Positions 1-8,922 of a DNA stretch of 64,000 bases are shown piece after piece. Under the pieces are notes generated by a model, which was not told the origin of the DNA, did no database searches, and saw only the letters and a program-made list of their open reading frames with translations. This DNA comes from Odoribacter sp. AF15-53 (GTDB lineage: Bacteria > Bacteroidota > Bacteroidia > Bacteroidales > Marinifilaceae). Location of the stretch: assembly GCF_003479425.1 (NCBI RefSeq), contig NZ_QUHC01000002.1:569033-633032 (forward strand), written 5' to 3'. Positions within the stretch are counted from its first letter, which is position 1; the number at the start of each line of letters is the position of its first letter. Both the position numbers and the translations under genes were made by a program.

Positions 1-231
1 TTCCTCATCGAAGCCGTGATCATCAGCGTAACGGGAGGTATTATCGGGGTTATCCTCGGCATAGGCTCGTCACTCATTATCAAATACGGGATCGGCTGGC
101 CCGTGTACGTTCAGGTGTATTCCGTCGTACTCTCGTTCTTGGTTTGCACGATCACCGGAATATTCTTCGGCTGGTACCCGGCACAGAAAGCATCCCGGTT
201 AAACCCGATCGACGCCATACGATACGAATAG
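1..231 (+). CDS. ABC transporter permease, C-terminal end (partial)
   Basis: The reading frame is open from the first base of the window, so this is the 3' end of a gene that starts upstream. The 76 visible residues contain two hydrophobic helices (about residues 6-25 and 37-54) and end in a WYPAQKASRLNPIDAIRYE-like tail. That tail is characteristic of MacB/FtsX-type permeases, which couple cytoplasmic ATP hydrolysis to movements of periplasmic domains for lipoprotein handling or export of peptides and antibiotics. Substrate cannot be judged from this fragment. A LytS/LytTR pair follows about 130 bp downstream, and such pairs often sit beside MacB-like transporters in Bacteroidetes, so regulation of this transporter by the pair is plausible but inferred. 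Confidence 0.85.
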   Translation, partial: FLIEAVIISVTGGIIGVILGIGSSLIIKYGIGWPVYVQVYSVVLSFLVCTITGIFFGWYPAQKASRLNPIDAIRYE

Positions 232-239
232 GGTTTGCC

Positions 240-325
240 TTCGGCAAGTTACAGGTTTGCAAGTTACAAGTTCGCGTGACTTGTTTTCCAAACTTGCAAC
301 TTGTAAACTTGTAACCTGTAACCTT
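240..325. repeat. Intergenic imperfect palindrome, GTTACAA-type arms
   Basis: The gap after the permease is filled by short tandem units (AAGTTACAGG, GCAAGTTACAAG) followed by the same units in inverse orientation (AACTTGCAACTTG, AACTTGTAACC). The arms could fold on each other. The right arm runs into the promoter of the histidine kinase gene. It belongs to the modular intergenic palindromes seen repeatedly in this window. Confidence 0.6.
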
Positions 326-338
326 TTTAATATCTTTG
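308..338 (+). promoter_or_regulatory. Bacteroidetes-type promoter of the lytS-like gene
   Basis: A CTTG at 308-311 is followed by a 19-base spacer and TATCTTTG at 331-338, which fits the Bacteroidetes primary-sigma consensus (TTTG, about 19 bp, TAnnTTTG). Transcription would start near 345. This places a possible TTG start codon at 336 inside the -7 box and so favours the ATG at 360. Confidence 0.7.
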
Positions 339-359
339 CAAGTGGAGAAAGACTATATA

Positions 360-1424
360 ATGCAAAAGGCAAGAAACAAAAAAATATTAATGGGAGCCAT
401 CCACATCATTGGCTGGGGCATATTCTTTGCCCTCCCGTTCTTTTTTTATCGTGGGGAAGGGGTCTCGATTACCCTAAACAGATATCTAGGATATTGTTTC
501 GTTCCGCTGTCTTGCCTGATCATCTTTTACGTGAATTTTCTCTGGTTGATTGAAAAACAACTCTTCCGCCGGAAAGTAATCCTCTTCATTCTAAGCAACA
601 TCGCCGTTGTTCTCATCATGGGGGTGGCACTCCATTTCTGGCAAGACTTTCACAGGGCCCATTTATCGGATCCTCTCCCGGAAGCTTTACAAGCAATAAA
701 AGATTCTTTTCCGAAACCACCCCGCTACGTGTTTATCGCCCGGGACATGATGCTCATGGCCCTTACCGTGGCTCTTAGCGTGGCGATCAAAATGACAGGG
801 GGATGGTACGAAACGGAAAATGAAAAACAAGAGTTGAAAAAAGCGCAGGCAGAAGCGGAACTTCAAAACCTGAAAAGCCAGCTCAACCCTCATTTCCTGT
901 TCAACACGCTGAACAACATCTATTCCCTGATAGCGATAAACCAGGACAAGGCCCAGTACGCCGTTCACGATCTCAGCAAAATGCTTCGTCACGTGCTGTA
1001 CGAGAACAACCAGCATTTCGTACCCATAAACAAAGAATTCGAGTTCATGAAAAGTTACATTGAACTCATGAGCCTGCGTTTACCCAAAAATACCCGGCTG
1101 GAAATTTCCATCCCGGAACAGGCGAACAATAGCATGATCGCCCCGCTTCTCTTTATCCCCCTACTGGAAAACGCCTTCAAACACGGGGTTAGTAGCACAC
1201 AGGAATCGTTTATCAACATCAAGTTTGACCTCCAAAACGGGAACCGGATTGATTGCCGGGTAGAGAACAGCAATTACCCCAAGAAAGATAACGACCGTAG
1301 CGGTTCGGGTATCGGGCTGATAAACCTGCAACGCCGACTGGAACTACTCTACTCCGGGAAATACATTTTCAATAGAGAAATACAAGACGATAAATTCGTC
1401 ACGCAACTGATTATTCAACTCTAA
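360..1424 (+). CDS. LytS-type sensor histidine kinase
   Basis: Membrane sensor kinase of the LytS/YehU class (His_kinase family). Four hydrophobic segments fill the first 140 residues: GAIHIIGWGIFFALPFFF, GYCFVPLSCLIIFYVNF, a third, and RDMMLMALTVALSVAI. A short coiled linker rich in E, K, Q and A follows. The phospho-acceptor is in NPHFLFN (H178 counted from the ATG at 360). The ATP-binding half shows LLENAFKHG (N box) and GSGIGLINLQRRLELL (G box). A longer frame opening with TTG at 336 exists but would begin inside the promoter -7 box, so ATG 360 is preferred. The cognate LytTR regulator starts 13 bases after the stop, so the two are surely co-transcribed. The stimulus is unknown. Confidence 0.9.
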   Translation: MQKARNKKILMGAIHIIGWGIFFALPFFFYRGEGVSITLNRYLGYCFVPLSCLIIFYVNFLWLIEKQLFRRKVILFILSNIAVVLIMGVALHFWQDFHRAHLSDPLPEALQAIKDSFPKPPRYVFIARDMMLMALTVALSVAIKMTGGWYETENEKQELKKAQAEAELQNLKSQLNPHFLFNTLNNIYSLIAINQDKAQYAVHDLSKMLRHVLYENNQHFVPINKEFEFMKSYIELMSLRLPKNTRLEISIPEQANNSMIAPLLFIPLLENAFKHGVSSTQESFINIKFDLQNGNRIDCRVENSNYPKKDNDRSGSGIGLINLQRRLELLYSGKYIFNREIQDDKFVTQLIIQL

Positions 1425-1437
1425 AACCTCGAATGCC

Positions 1438-2154
1438 ATGACCTTAAACTGCCTGATCGTGGATGATGAACCGTTAGCTCTCGACTTACTGGAAAGTTAC
1501 GTGAGCCGGACCCCCTTCCTGCACCTCGTGGCCCAATGCGACAGCGCGGTGAAAGCGCTCGCGGTAATCGAAGAGGAACCGGTTGACCTGGTGTTTCTGG
1601 ATATCCAGATGCCCGAACTCAACGGGCTGGAACTCTCCCGCCTCGTGAGCAACAAGGTCAAGATCATCTTCACCACCGCCTTCGAGCAATACGCACTGGA
1701 AGGTTTTCGGGTAGATGCTATCGACTACCTGCTGAAACCGTTCAATTACTCGGAATTCCTCCGGGCTGCCACGAAAGCCCTGCGTTGGATCGAGATGAGC
1801 CGGGCCGAGAACGTCTCTTCCAAAGTACCGGATTCGATCTTCGTGAAAAGTGACTACAAACTCATCCAGATACAACTGAAAAATATCCTCTACATCGAGG
1901 GACTCAAAGACTATATTCGCATCCAGACCGAGGACAAGGAGGGCGGTATCCTCACGCTCATGAGCATGAAATCCATCGAGGACCACCTACCCGGTGATCT
2001 CTTTATCCGGGTGCATCGCTCCTATATCGTCAATATCAACAAAATCAAAACCATCGAGCGGAATCGTATCGTGTTCGGGAAACTCTACATTCCCATTTCC
2101 GATTCTTACAAAGACCGTTTCATGGAATTGCTGGACAAACGAGCAATTAATTGA
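1438..2154 (+). CDS. LytTR-family response regulator
   Basis: Response regulator paired with the upstream kinase. The receiver domain covers residues 1-120, with the acidic pair in VDDEP near the N-terminus, the phospho-acceptor D55 in VFLDIQMPELNG, the T of the TTAFEQYALEGF region, and the conserved lysine in YLLKPF. From about residue 135 a LytTR DNA-binding domain follows (KSDYKLIQIQLKNILYIEGL, then FIRVHRSYIVNINKI), which binds direct repeats upstream of target promoters. At 238 residues it has the usual length for the family. Targets are unknown; the adjacent ABC permease is a candidate. Confidence 0.93.
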   Translation: MTLNCLIVDDEPLALDLLESYVSRTPFLHLVAQCDSAVKALAVIEEEPVDLVFLDIQMPELNGLELSRLVSNKVKIIFTTAFEQYALEGFRVDAIDYLLKPFNYSEFLRAATKALRWIEMSRAENVSSKVPDSIFVKSDYKLIQIQLKNILYIEGLKDYIRIQTEDKEGGILTLMSMKSIEDHLPGDLFIRVHRSYIVNINKIKTIERNRIVFGKLYIPISDSYKDRFMELLDKRAIN

Positions 2155-2300
2155 AAATTGAAAATTGAAAATTGAAAATTATCCCTACCTTTGCGAAGAG
2201 ATAATAAGTCAATGCTAATATCAAGATAATTTGAACGATTGAACGTGAGGTATTCAAACGAATTCTTCATCTTTAATTTTCAATTTTCAATTTTCAATTG
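2152..2300. repeat. Promoter region flanked by inverted ATTGAAA repeats
   Basis: Four copies of a 7-base unit (ATTGAAA) at 2152-2180 are mirrored by the inverse units (TTTTCAA) at 2273-2300. The two arms enclose about 90 bases containing the purM promoter. An mRNA starting at the inner promoter would carry only the right arm. Same class of element as the other intergenic palindromes of this window, here with a promoter in the core. Confidence 0.7.
2165..2193 (+). promoter_or_regulatory. Promoter of purM
   Basis: TTG at 2165-2167, an 18-base spacer and TACCTTTG at 2186-2193 match the Bacteroidetes promoter. The TTG is supplied by the ATTGAAA repeat arm. The predicted leader to the ATG at 2303 is about 100 bases. 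Confidence 0.55.
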
Positions 2301-2302
2301 TT

Positions 2303-3481
2303 ATGAGAAAAGACGAAAGATATAATCAACGAGGGGTGTCCGCATCCAAAGAAGACGTGCACAACGCCATTAAAAACATCGACAAAGGTATTTTCCCGAA
2401 AGCCTTCTGTAAAATCATACCCGATTACCTCGGGGGACAGAAGACCTATTGCAACATCATGCACGCCGACGGGGCGGGAACAAAATCCTCGCTGGCATAC
2501 ATGTACTGGAAAGAAACGGGAGACCTTTCCGTGTGGAAAGGCATCGCGCAGGACGCCTTGATCATGAATATCGACGACCTCATCTGCGTCGGTGCCGTGG
2601 ATAATATCCTGCTCTCTTCCACGATCGGGAGAAACAAAAAACTGATCCCCGGGGAAGTGATCGCCGCGATCATCAACGGAACCGAAGAACTGATCGAAGA
2701 ATACCGGAAACTAGGCGTCAACATCTATTCCACGGGAGGCGAAACCGCCGACGTGGGCGATCTGGTGAGAACAATCATCGTGGACTCGACCGTGACCTGC
2801 CGGATGAAACGTTCCGACGTGATCTCCAACGACCGCATCAAAGCGGGAGACGTCATTGTCGGCTTGGCCTCCTACGGACAAGCTACCTATGAAACCGAAT
2901 ACAACGGCGGTATGGGCTCCAACGGCTTAACTTCCGCCCGCCACGACGTGTTCGCCAAATACCTGGCAACCAAATACCCGGAAAGCTACGATAATTCCGT
3001 ACCGGAAGAACTCGTTTACTCCGGTCAATGCAAATTAACCGATAAGATCGCCGAATTGGGAATTGATGCCGGCAAACTGGTATTATCCCCGACGCGTACT
3101 TACATCCCGGTAATCAAACAAGTTCTTGACAAATACCGTAAACAAATTCACGGAATGATCCACTGCTCGGGCGGTGCCCAGACCAAAGTGATGAACTTCG
3201 TGGAAAACATGCACATCGTGAAGGACAACATGTTCCCCGTTCCTCCCCTGTTCAAGTTAATTCAAGAACAATCGGGGACCCCGTGGGAAGAGATGTACAA
3301 AGTTTTCAACATGGGCCACCGCATGGAAATCTACGTGGATGAAGAGATTGCCGACGACATCATCGCTATCTCTAAAAGCTTTAATATTGATGCCCAAATT
3401 GTGGGTCGTTGCTACGATCACGAAGAGGGAGAAGGTAATAAGCTCACGATTATCAGCGAACTCGGGAAGTTCATATACTGA
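2303..3481 (+). CDS. purM: Phosphoribosylformylglycinamidine cyclo-ligase (AIR synthase)
   Basis: Catalyses the ATP-dependent closure of FGAM to AIR in de novo purine synthesis, in the cytoplasm. The N-terminus (YNQRGVSASKEDVHNAI) and the ADGAGTKSSLAYMYW segment are typical of the Bacteroidetes form of PurM, which is longer (392 residues) than the roughly 345 of E. coli. The N-terminal half carries the nucleotide-binding aspartates (QDALIMNIDDL) and STGGETADVGDLV; the C-terminal half has the HCSGGAQTK loop and the conserved GHRMEIYV. It is a single-gene unit with its own promoter, ending at a strong bidirectional terminator. Confidence 0.93.
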   Translation: MRKDERYNQRGVSASKEDVHNAIKNIDKGIFPKAFCKIIPDYLGGQKTYCNIMHADGAGTKSSLAYMYWKETGDLSVWKGIAQDALIMNIDDLICVGAVDNILLSSTIGRNKKLIPGEVIAAIINGTEELIEEYRKLGVNIYSTGGETADVGDLVRTIIVDSTVTCRMKRSDVISNDRIKAGDVIVGLASYGQATYETEYNGGMGSNGLTSARHDVFAKYLATKYPESYDNSVPEELVYSGQCKLTDKIAELGIDAGKLVLSPTRTYIPVIKQVLDKYRKQIHGMIHCSGGAQTKVMNFVENMHIVKDNMFPVPPLFKLIQEQSGTPWEEMYKVFNMGHRMEIYVDEEIADDIIAISKSFNIDAQIVGRCYDHEEGEGNKLTIISELGKFIY

Positions 3482-3515
3482 ACCGTGGGTTTCATTCTTA
3501 AAACCTATATATAAA

Positions 3516-3542
3516 GAAACCGTCCGGAATCCGGACGGTTTC
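3516..3542. terminator. Bidirectional terminator between purM and the AsmA-like gene
   Basis: A perfect 12-base stem (GAAACCGTCCGG, loop AAT, CCGGACGGTTTC) lies in the 67-bp gap between convergent genes. T-rich sequence follows on the plus side (ACTTTTCT). Confidence 0.85.
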
Positions 3543-3548
3543 ACTTTT

Positions 3549-6500
3549 CTACTCTCTCGCCGATTGCAGCATCTTTCGAATCTGGTTCTTCACGTTGATC
3601 TGGGCACTATCCACTTTTGCCCGTTTCGAGGGGATGAATAAATCCTTGTATTTCGCTTTCGTGATCTTGAACTTCATCTTCTCCAACGACCCGTAGATAT
3701 CCACACCCAGCTTAAACGGGACCGGAGATTTCAACACCGAAATATGATAATTGAAAGTCATATCTATCTTATGCTCACCGCCCACGGCAACTTTATACCG
3801 ATCCACTTCCACCAGGAAAGGGAATACCTCGATCATCCCGTTCTGAATCCGGAAATCCACGGACACGCTATCAATCAAATTCCGTTCCTTATTCTTGAAC
3901 ATCAACATCTTTGATATCTCGGCGAAGGTCTCCCCGTCCATCAACACCAAATCTTTACCGTCAATATAAGCGGCAGCCCGTAACGTGGGGAGATCGACCA
4001 TCATGGTGGAATCCAGATCGGTCTCGGCCGCCATGTGGAAATCAACCAATCCCTCGAACGAACGCAACATCGGGACAATCGTATCCAGAGAAGGCATGAA
4101 ATCAATCAATGAACCCACGTCGATATCATCCATCCGCAGATCAAACCCCGTATACGCTTTCTCCTTCGAAGAAGCCTTGTACAACATGGTAGTCCTCACG
4201 TCTGCCGCCATAGAACGCATGCTCAAATCGGACAACTCGATACATTGGTTCTGCATCACTACCTTACCATGAATACTATCCAATTCCAATTTCCCGTACA
4301 AAACCTTATTAATATTCGTCTCGAACGTGAAGTTAATCCCGGGAGGGACGACGAAAACAGACATGGTAGAATCCGCCACGTAAGTCGAATCAGCCGCCAG
4401 GTTAACATCCGACAACTCTTCCTCGCTCAATTCATCCTCCGCACCCCATTTCATGTTCACCCGATTGGCCTCTCCCACCTCCATAGCCTTCATCAACTGG
4501 TTGCAATCAATCCTGTCCGACTTCACCTTCAACTCCGCTTTCAACTCCTCCTGTCGTAAAAATGCTCCCGCCAGATTATACACCTCTCCGGTCAGCAACA
4601 CGTCCGAACGTCCTAACCTCAATTTCGCCCCGTTCAGCTTGATATGTCCGGGACTCAAAGTCACTTTCGTCCCCGGCATCTTCACACGCAACGGGAACAT
4701 CGGGGTATACATCCGCAAATCTTTAAAACCGATCACGCCATTCGTGTTCCACTGACGCTTGTTCACCTTGTCCGGAACCCCGGACAGATCAAACCCGGCA
4801 TTGGCCAATCTCAACCGGTTACCCCGGGCCTTCACTCGCAGGCTATCCATTTCCACCCTGGCTTTCACCAAGGGCAATTTCTTATCTTCCGCCGAAGGAG
4901 ATAACGCGAAATTCGCCTTACTATTCCCCATCCGAAAACGCACGGAATCACCCATGACCAGATCAATCCACCCGATACGGATATCAGCCGACATAGAGGC
5001 TACCGCCGTCGTGTCCCGCAGAGGAGAAGTTTTCACTTTCACATAAGAAGTATCCATGTGGAACACCAAAGCATTCTTCCATTGAATATCGACACTATCA
5101 AACCCGAATATCCCGTTCAACAGATTCTTCTCCTGCAAAATTGTCTTGTCTTCCATGTTCGTCCCGAAACCTAATATCACGGACTTTGAACGCAATCTTA
5201 AACTATCCTTCTCACTGGCAAGCAACACGTCATGCAACCGACATCCGCCCCGAATATCCAGCTTTCCATAATTCTTATTCTTCAAATCGGCAAGCAAAAC
5301 ATTCGCTCTCAATCCGGCATTCAAGCCCCCCTTCAACGTCACACCCTCTTGTACCGGGAATATCTTGGGTAAAACCGAAAAATCCACGTCTGCCTTCACC
5401 TCTGCCGTCAACCGGGGATTCGTGAGTAAATAATCCACCCGACCATTGATATCCACGTTAATATCTGTTCCCTTCACGTACAACTTATTCACTTTCAAGA
5501 AAGAAGGTTCATCCTTCTGCAAATCAACCATTCCCTCCACGTCGACATCCAACTTATCCAACGCGTAGGGCATCCCCGCGTACTTCACCGCCCCGTCATT
5601 TATCTTGAAGCGGGCGTTCAACACGGGCACTTGTTCTTTCCCGTATTTCCCTTTCAATGTACCCCGGCACAACACCTCTCCCGAAACCGTCACGCCCTCA
5701 TCCGGTTTGAGAATAGTCTCCGGCACAAGTTCAAGTATCGTTTTTAAAGAAGGTACCTTTATCCCGAAAGTCAGATCCACGTCCAACAAACGCGCCACGG
5801 TATCCGCCTGCAAACGACCGCCCACACCGAACTTGATCCCGTTCACCTGCATGACGGCCTTATCCAACACGTAGAGCAAAGAATCTCTATTCAGGTGCAT
5901 ACCCGTCTGTAACCCGAACTGCAACCGCTTCACGAGTAAATTACCTTCCTGCCAAAAAAGTACGTTCTTGGCCTTCATTCCCAGTTGCAGATTCGCATTC
6001 CGTTCCATAAAATCGCCCTCGATCTTCAACCCCAACCCTTCCAGACGGGCGTAAAGTTCGTTCGCCCGATCATCAAACACGAGCCGACCGTCCACGATAC
6101 GGATATTGCGAATATCAATCCGCTCTGCCAACTTCTCCCGAACCGAATCGGTTTCTACCACCGCGGTATCGGGCTCGGACACCCGAACCATATCCCAACC
6201 GGGAACCCCGTTCGTATCAATATAAGCATATATATGAGGCTCCTCCAACCGGAGTTCCTTCACGATCACCTCTTTATTGGACAAATAAGCCATCGGGTTC
6301 ACGGTCAACCGACAACGCTTGAAACTCATCAAGGAATCCGTCGCCGCGTAGACATTCTCTCTACCCGAAGTATCCTGAAACACCTTCGTCACCACACTAC
6401 CGTTTCGTATTTCCAGACCGAAATCAGGGAATGTCGAGAAAAAAGTCAGTTCGATCGAGTCAAAATGTACCTCAGCATTCAAAAATTGGTTAGCACTCTT

Positions 6501-6623
6501 CTCCACGATAGGAGTCAACTTCTCCGGGGTAAAAATAAAATTCAGCACGATACCGATTGAAGCTGCAACCAGTAATACCAACACGAGAAGAGAAATTAAA
6601 AAATACTTTAGCAAACGGACCAT
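3549..6623 (-). CDS. AsmA-like family protein
   Basis: Large envelope protein (1024 residues) with one N-terminal membrane anchor (YFLISLLVLVLLVAASIGIV, about residues 7-26) and a long periplasmic part. The sequence after the anchor (FTPEKLTPIVEKSANQFLNAEVHFDSIEL) is typical of AsmA/YhdP/TamB-type proteins. These repeating beta-groove proteins bridge the inner and outer membranes and are implicated in phospholipid transport and outer-membrane biogenesis. The remainder has many beta-strand-like repeats of the form 'LDVDLTFGIKVPSLKTIL'. It is the last gene of the minus-strand envelope cluster, about 106 bp after namZ with a repeat block between. Family is clear; precise role is inferred. Confidence 0.85.
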   Translation of the reverse strand: MVRLLKYFLISLLVLVLLVAASIGIVLNFIFTPEKLTPIVEKSANQFLNAEVHFDSIELTFFSTFPDFGLEIRNGSVVTKVFQDTSGRENVYAATDSLMSFKRCRLTVNPMAYLSNKEVIVKELRLEEPHIYAYIDTNGVPGWDMVRVSEPDTAVVETDSVREKLAERIDIRNIRIVDGRLVFDDRANELYARLEGLGLKIEGDFMERNANLQLGMKAKNVLFWQEGNLLVKRLQFGLQTGMHLNRDSLLYVLDKAVMQVNGIKFGVGGRLQADTVARLLDVDLTFGIKVPSLKTILELVPETILKPDEGVTVSGEVLCRGTLKGKYGKEQVPVLNARFKINDGAVKYAGMPYALDKLDVDVEGMVDLQKDEPSFLKVNKLYVKGTDINVDINGRVDYLLTNPRLTAEVKADVDFSVLPKIFPVQEGVTLKGGLNAGLRANVLLADLKNKNYGKLDIRGGCRLHDVLLASEKDSLRLRSKSVILGFGTNMEDKTILQEKNLLNGIFGFDSVDIQWKNALVFHMDTSYVKVKTSPLRDTTAVASMSADIRIGWIDLVMGDSVRFRMGNSKANFALSPSAEDKKLPLVKARVEMDSLRVKARGNRLRLANAGFDLSGVPDKVNKRQWNTNGVIGFKDLRMYTPMFPLRVKMPGTKVTLSPGHIKLNGAKLRLGRSDVLLTGEVYNLAGAFLRQEELKAELKVKSDRIDCNQLMKAMEVGEANRVNMKWGAEDELSEEELSDVNLAADSTYVADSTMSVFVVPPGINFTFETNINKVLYGKLELDSIHGKVVMQNQCIELSDLSMRSMAADVRTTMLYKASSKEKAYTGFDLRMDDIDVGSLIDFMPSLDTIVPMLRSFEGLVDFHMAAETDLDSTMMVDLPTLRAAAYIDGKDLVLMDGETFAEISKMLMFKNKERNLIDSVSVDFRIQNGMIEVFPFLVEVDRYKVAVGGEHKIDMTFNYHISVLKSPVPFKLGVDIYGSLEKMKFKITKAKYKDLFIPSKRAKVDSAQINVKNQIRKMLQSARE

Positions 6624-6626
6624 TAT

Positions 6627-6729
6627 AATTTTAAATTTTAAATTTTAAATTTTAAATTCCAGCCGCACGGAAGATCGCCTTCGGCGAGTTACAAGTTACA
6701 GGTTACATTTGCCTCCGGCAAGTTACAAG
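6627..6729. repeat. Modular intergenic repeat, TTTTAAA and GTTACAA units
   Basis: Four to five tandem TTTTAAA-type units (6630-6657) are followed by CAGCCGCACGGAAG, a GCC-TTC-GGC mini-hairpin and GTTACAAGTTACAGGTTACA (period 7), then a second CCTCCGG/GTTACAAG unit. Two arm families that elsewhere occur separately are joined here. Confidence 0.6.
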
Positions 6730-7899
6730 TTACCGAAGGTAATCCCCATAAATCAAATACTTGTTCCTCACTTTCATGAACTCTGCCACCTCATCCTGCC
6801 ACCCGGCTCGGATTTCTTCTTCCGTTGCCCCGTCCTTGATTTGTTGCCGCACTTTAGCATTTCCCACCAGCTTGTCGAACAAGGCGTTGAAAAAAGGCTC
6901 CTTGCCTTTATACTCCCGATAAGCCAACAATAACCACGCCAAATTCAGACGTTTCATTTCTAAAATAGTCTTATATTCCCCTTTCAAATCCATGCCGTGA
7001 CACACTTGTCCCGAACATTTAGGCGTCATGCTCATCCCCTTGATCGGTTTGGGCACGTAAGAATAAGGCATACCTTTCAAACCGGGATGACCGAACACCT
7101 GAAACGGCCGTAACGTCCCTCGCCCCTCGTTAATCGCGGTCCCCTCGAAAAAACAAGTCGACGGGTAAAGCATGACGGAAACCGAATCCGGTAGATTCGG
7201 AGACGGGGCATAAGGCAGAGCCACGGGTTGCTCCCTTTTCCATCCCTCGCAAGGCATCACGGTCAAATCACACGAAACACCATCCTTTAGCCATCCTTCC
7301 CCGTTAATCATCCGGGCATACTCCCCGATCGTCATCCCGTACACAACCGGAACCGGATGCATCCCGACAAACGACTTGAACTCTTTCCGCAACACCGGCC
7401 CGTCCACGTAAAAAGCATTCGGATTCGGGCGATCCATCACGATCAGGGGAATATCCTGTTCGGCACAAGCCTCCATCACGTAATGCAAAGTAGACAGGTA
7501 AGTATAGAACCGTGTCCCCACATCCTGCATATCAAAAATCATCACGTCAATACCTTCCAAGTCCGCCGACGACGGTTTCTTCTTCTTCCCGTACAACGAG
7601 ATCACCCGCAAGCCGCTACTCTTATCCGTGTAATCCCCGATCGTCTCCCCGGCATCGGCCGTCCCCCGGAAACCGTGTTCCGGGCAAAAGATACGAACCA
7701 CGTGAATACCTTTCCCCAACAGGAAATCGACACTATGCGTTGTATCCACCCGAGACGTGTGATTGGCCACGATCCCGACACGTTTCCCTTCCAGTAGATT
7801 CCGGTAAGCATCGAAACGCTCGATCCCGTGCCGCACATTCACGGAAATAGCATCCGTACAAGCGGATGCTATCACCAAAAATAATATAAAATATCTCAT
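6730..7899 (-). CDS. namZ: DUF1343 protein, NamZ-type exo-beta-N-acetylmuramidase
   Basis: Belongs to DUF1343, whose characterised members (B. subtilis NamZ/YbbC and the Tannerella enzyme) release N-acetylmuramic acid from the non-reducing end of peptidoglycan fragments. Visible family blocks: GKRVGIVANHTS (near residue 40), FCPEHGFRGTADAGE, IDVMIFDMQDVGTRFYTYLSTL, MDRPNP, and YPSTCFFEGTAINEGRGT. The N-terminus is a signal peptide with a cysteine at 14 (ASAC), possibly a lipoprotein, although the lipobox is not ideal. It starts 3 bases after the DUF4837 stop, so the two are translated together. A role in cell-wall recycling in the periplasm is well supported by family, not tested. Confidence 0.88.
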   Translation of the reverse strand: MRYFILFLVIASACTDAISVNVRHGIERFDAYRNLLEGKRVGIVANHTSRVDTTHSVDFLLGKGIHVVRIFCPEHGFRGTADAGETIGDYTDKSSGLRVISLYGKKKKPSSADLEGIDVMIFDMQDVGTRFYTYLSTLHYVMEACAEQDIPLIVMDRPNPNAFYVDGPVLRKEFKSFVGMHPVPVVYGMTIGEYARMINGEGWLKDGVSCDLTVMPCEGWKREQPVALPYAPSPNLPDSVSVMLYPSTCFFEGTAINEGRGTLRPFQVFGHPGLKGMPYSYVPKPIKGMSMTPKCSGQVCHGMDLKGEYKTILEMKRLNLAWLLLAYREYKGKEPFFNALFDKLVGNAKVRQQIKDGATEEEIRAGWQDEVAEFMKVRNKYLIYGDYLR

Positions 7900-7902
7900 C
7901 GA

Positions 7903-8907
7903 CTATTTTTTCACCTCTTTCTTATCCTTGAAATCTATCACCATGGTGTTCAGGACAGCATCTACCTGTTTCATCATATCCCGCTTCTCCTCGTTCGGGT
8001 AATACACGTATCCCATCATGTAAATCACACGCTGGTGTTCCTGATCCAGCACCACGTTCAACTCGTAAGGTCCGGCCATAAAATCATTCACGACCGTCCA
8101 CAAGCCGCGGAACAATATAGCGTAATGCCCGTTATACTGGTATTGCACCGCTGTATAAGGAACTTCCAAATCCAATGCCATATACGAATCTTTACGGGGT
8201 CCGGGAATATACTTCTGCAACTCCTCGTTTACCCGATCCAGGATAATCACGTTATTAAACTGGCTCTCGTGTTCATATTTCTCCGTGAAGAAAATAATTC
8301 CCTTACTATTCTTCGTTGTCTCGCTCGACATCCACACGAAATTGGTCGTATCCTTGTTCACGTAATATCCGGTAGGACAATACAACAGGATATCATACTT
8401 GTTCTTGAACAAATTAAAGATATGGGAATCGGCCGTTTTCTTGTAAATGGCCACCAGACGGTCACGCTCCGCCTTGGCATACGTTCCGAGAATCGTCAAC
8501 TTGTTCTCGTCAAACAGCTTGAAAAACGTTTTCTTATCCGGGGCCGCTATCTTTATATACTTCTGTGTCTTTGCCCACGGGCTATCGACATACTGAACGT
8601 ACGCTGAATCAATAGAAGGAGATATCACCACCTGTAACACGTTACGGTGTCCCTTCATATTCTTGTCGAAATACATCTCCGGCAGATTCAACACGTCAAA
8701 AACAGGTTCCGCCTGAGGCAACCCGTCTTGTTCCTGACCGAAAAAAGCCTTGATCGTGTCCCCGACATTACCGTCCCATAGATTCTTATCGGCAATAATC
8801 AACACTTGATTGATCTTTCCCGAAATACCAGGCATCAGGTTCTTGGTCGTCTCCTTACAAGACCCCAACACCAAAATCATCGCGAAAACAAATATTAAAC
8901 CCTTCAT
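7903..8907 (-). CDS. DUF4837 family lipoprotein
   Basis: A 334-residue lipoprotein: the signal peptide ends in the lipobox LGSC (C17). The mature sequence agrees with the Bacteroidetes DUF4837 family as I remember it (GISGKINQVLIIADKNLWDGNVGDTI near the N-terminus; MSSETTKNSKGIIFFTEKY in the middle; YPNEEKRDMMKQVDAVLNTM at the C-terminus). Function of the family is not known. Its position between DUF3108 and NamZ, with only 3 and 15 bases to the neighbours, indicates one transcript and an envelope role. Confidence 0.8.
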   Translation of the reverse strand: MKGLIFVFAMILVLGSCKETTKNLMPGISGKINQVLIIADKNLWDGNVGDTIKAFFGQEQDGLPQAEPVFDVLNLPEMYFDKNMKGHRNVLQVVISPSIDSAYVQYVDSPWAKTQKYIKIAAPDKKTFFKLFDENKLTILGTYAKAERDRLVAIYKKTADSHIFNLFKNKYDILLYCPTGYYVNKDTTNFVWMSSETTKNSKGIIFFTEKYEHESQFNNVIILDRVNEELQKYIPGPRKDSYMALDLEVPYTAVQYQYNGHYAILFRGLWTVVNDFMAGPYELNVVLDQEHQRVIYMMGYVYYPNEEKRDMMKQVDAVLNTMVIDFKDKKEVKK

Positions 8908-8922
8908 AATAATTGAAAATTG

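Noticed and set aside
5985..6560. Plus-strand open frame of 191 codons
   Set aside because: Shadow of the AsmA-like gene; composition and lack of motifs argue against coding.
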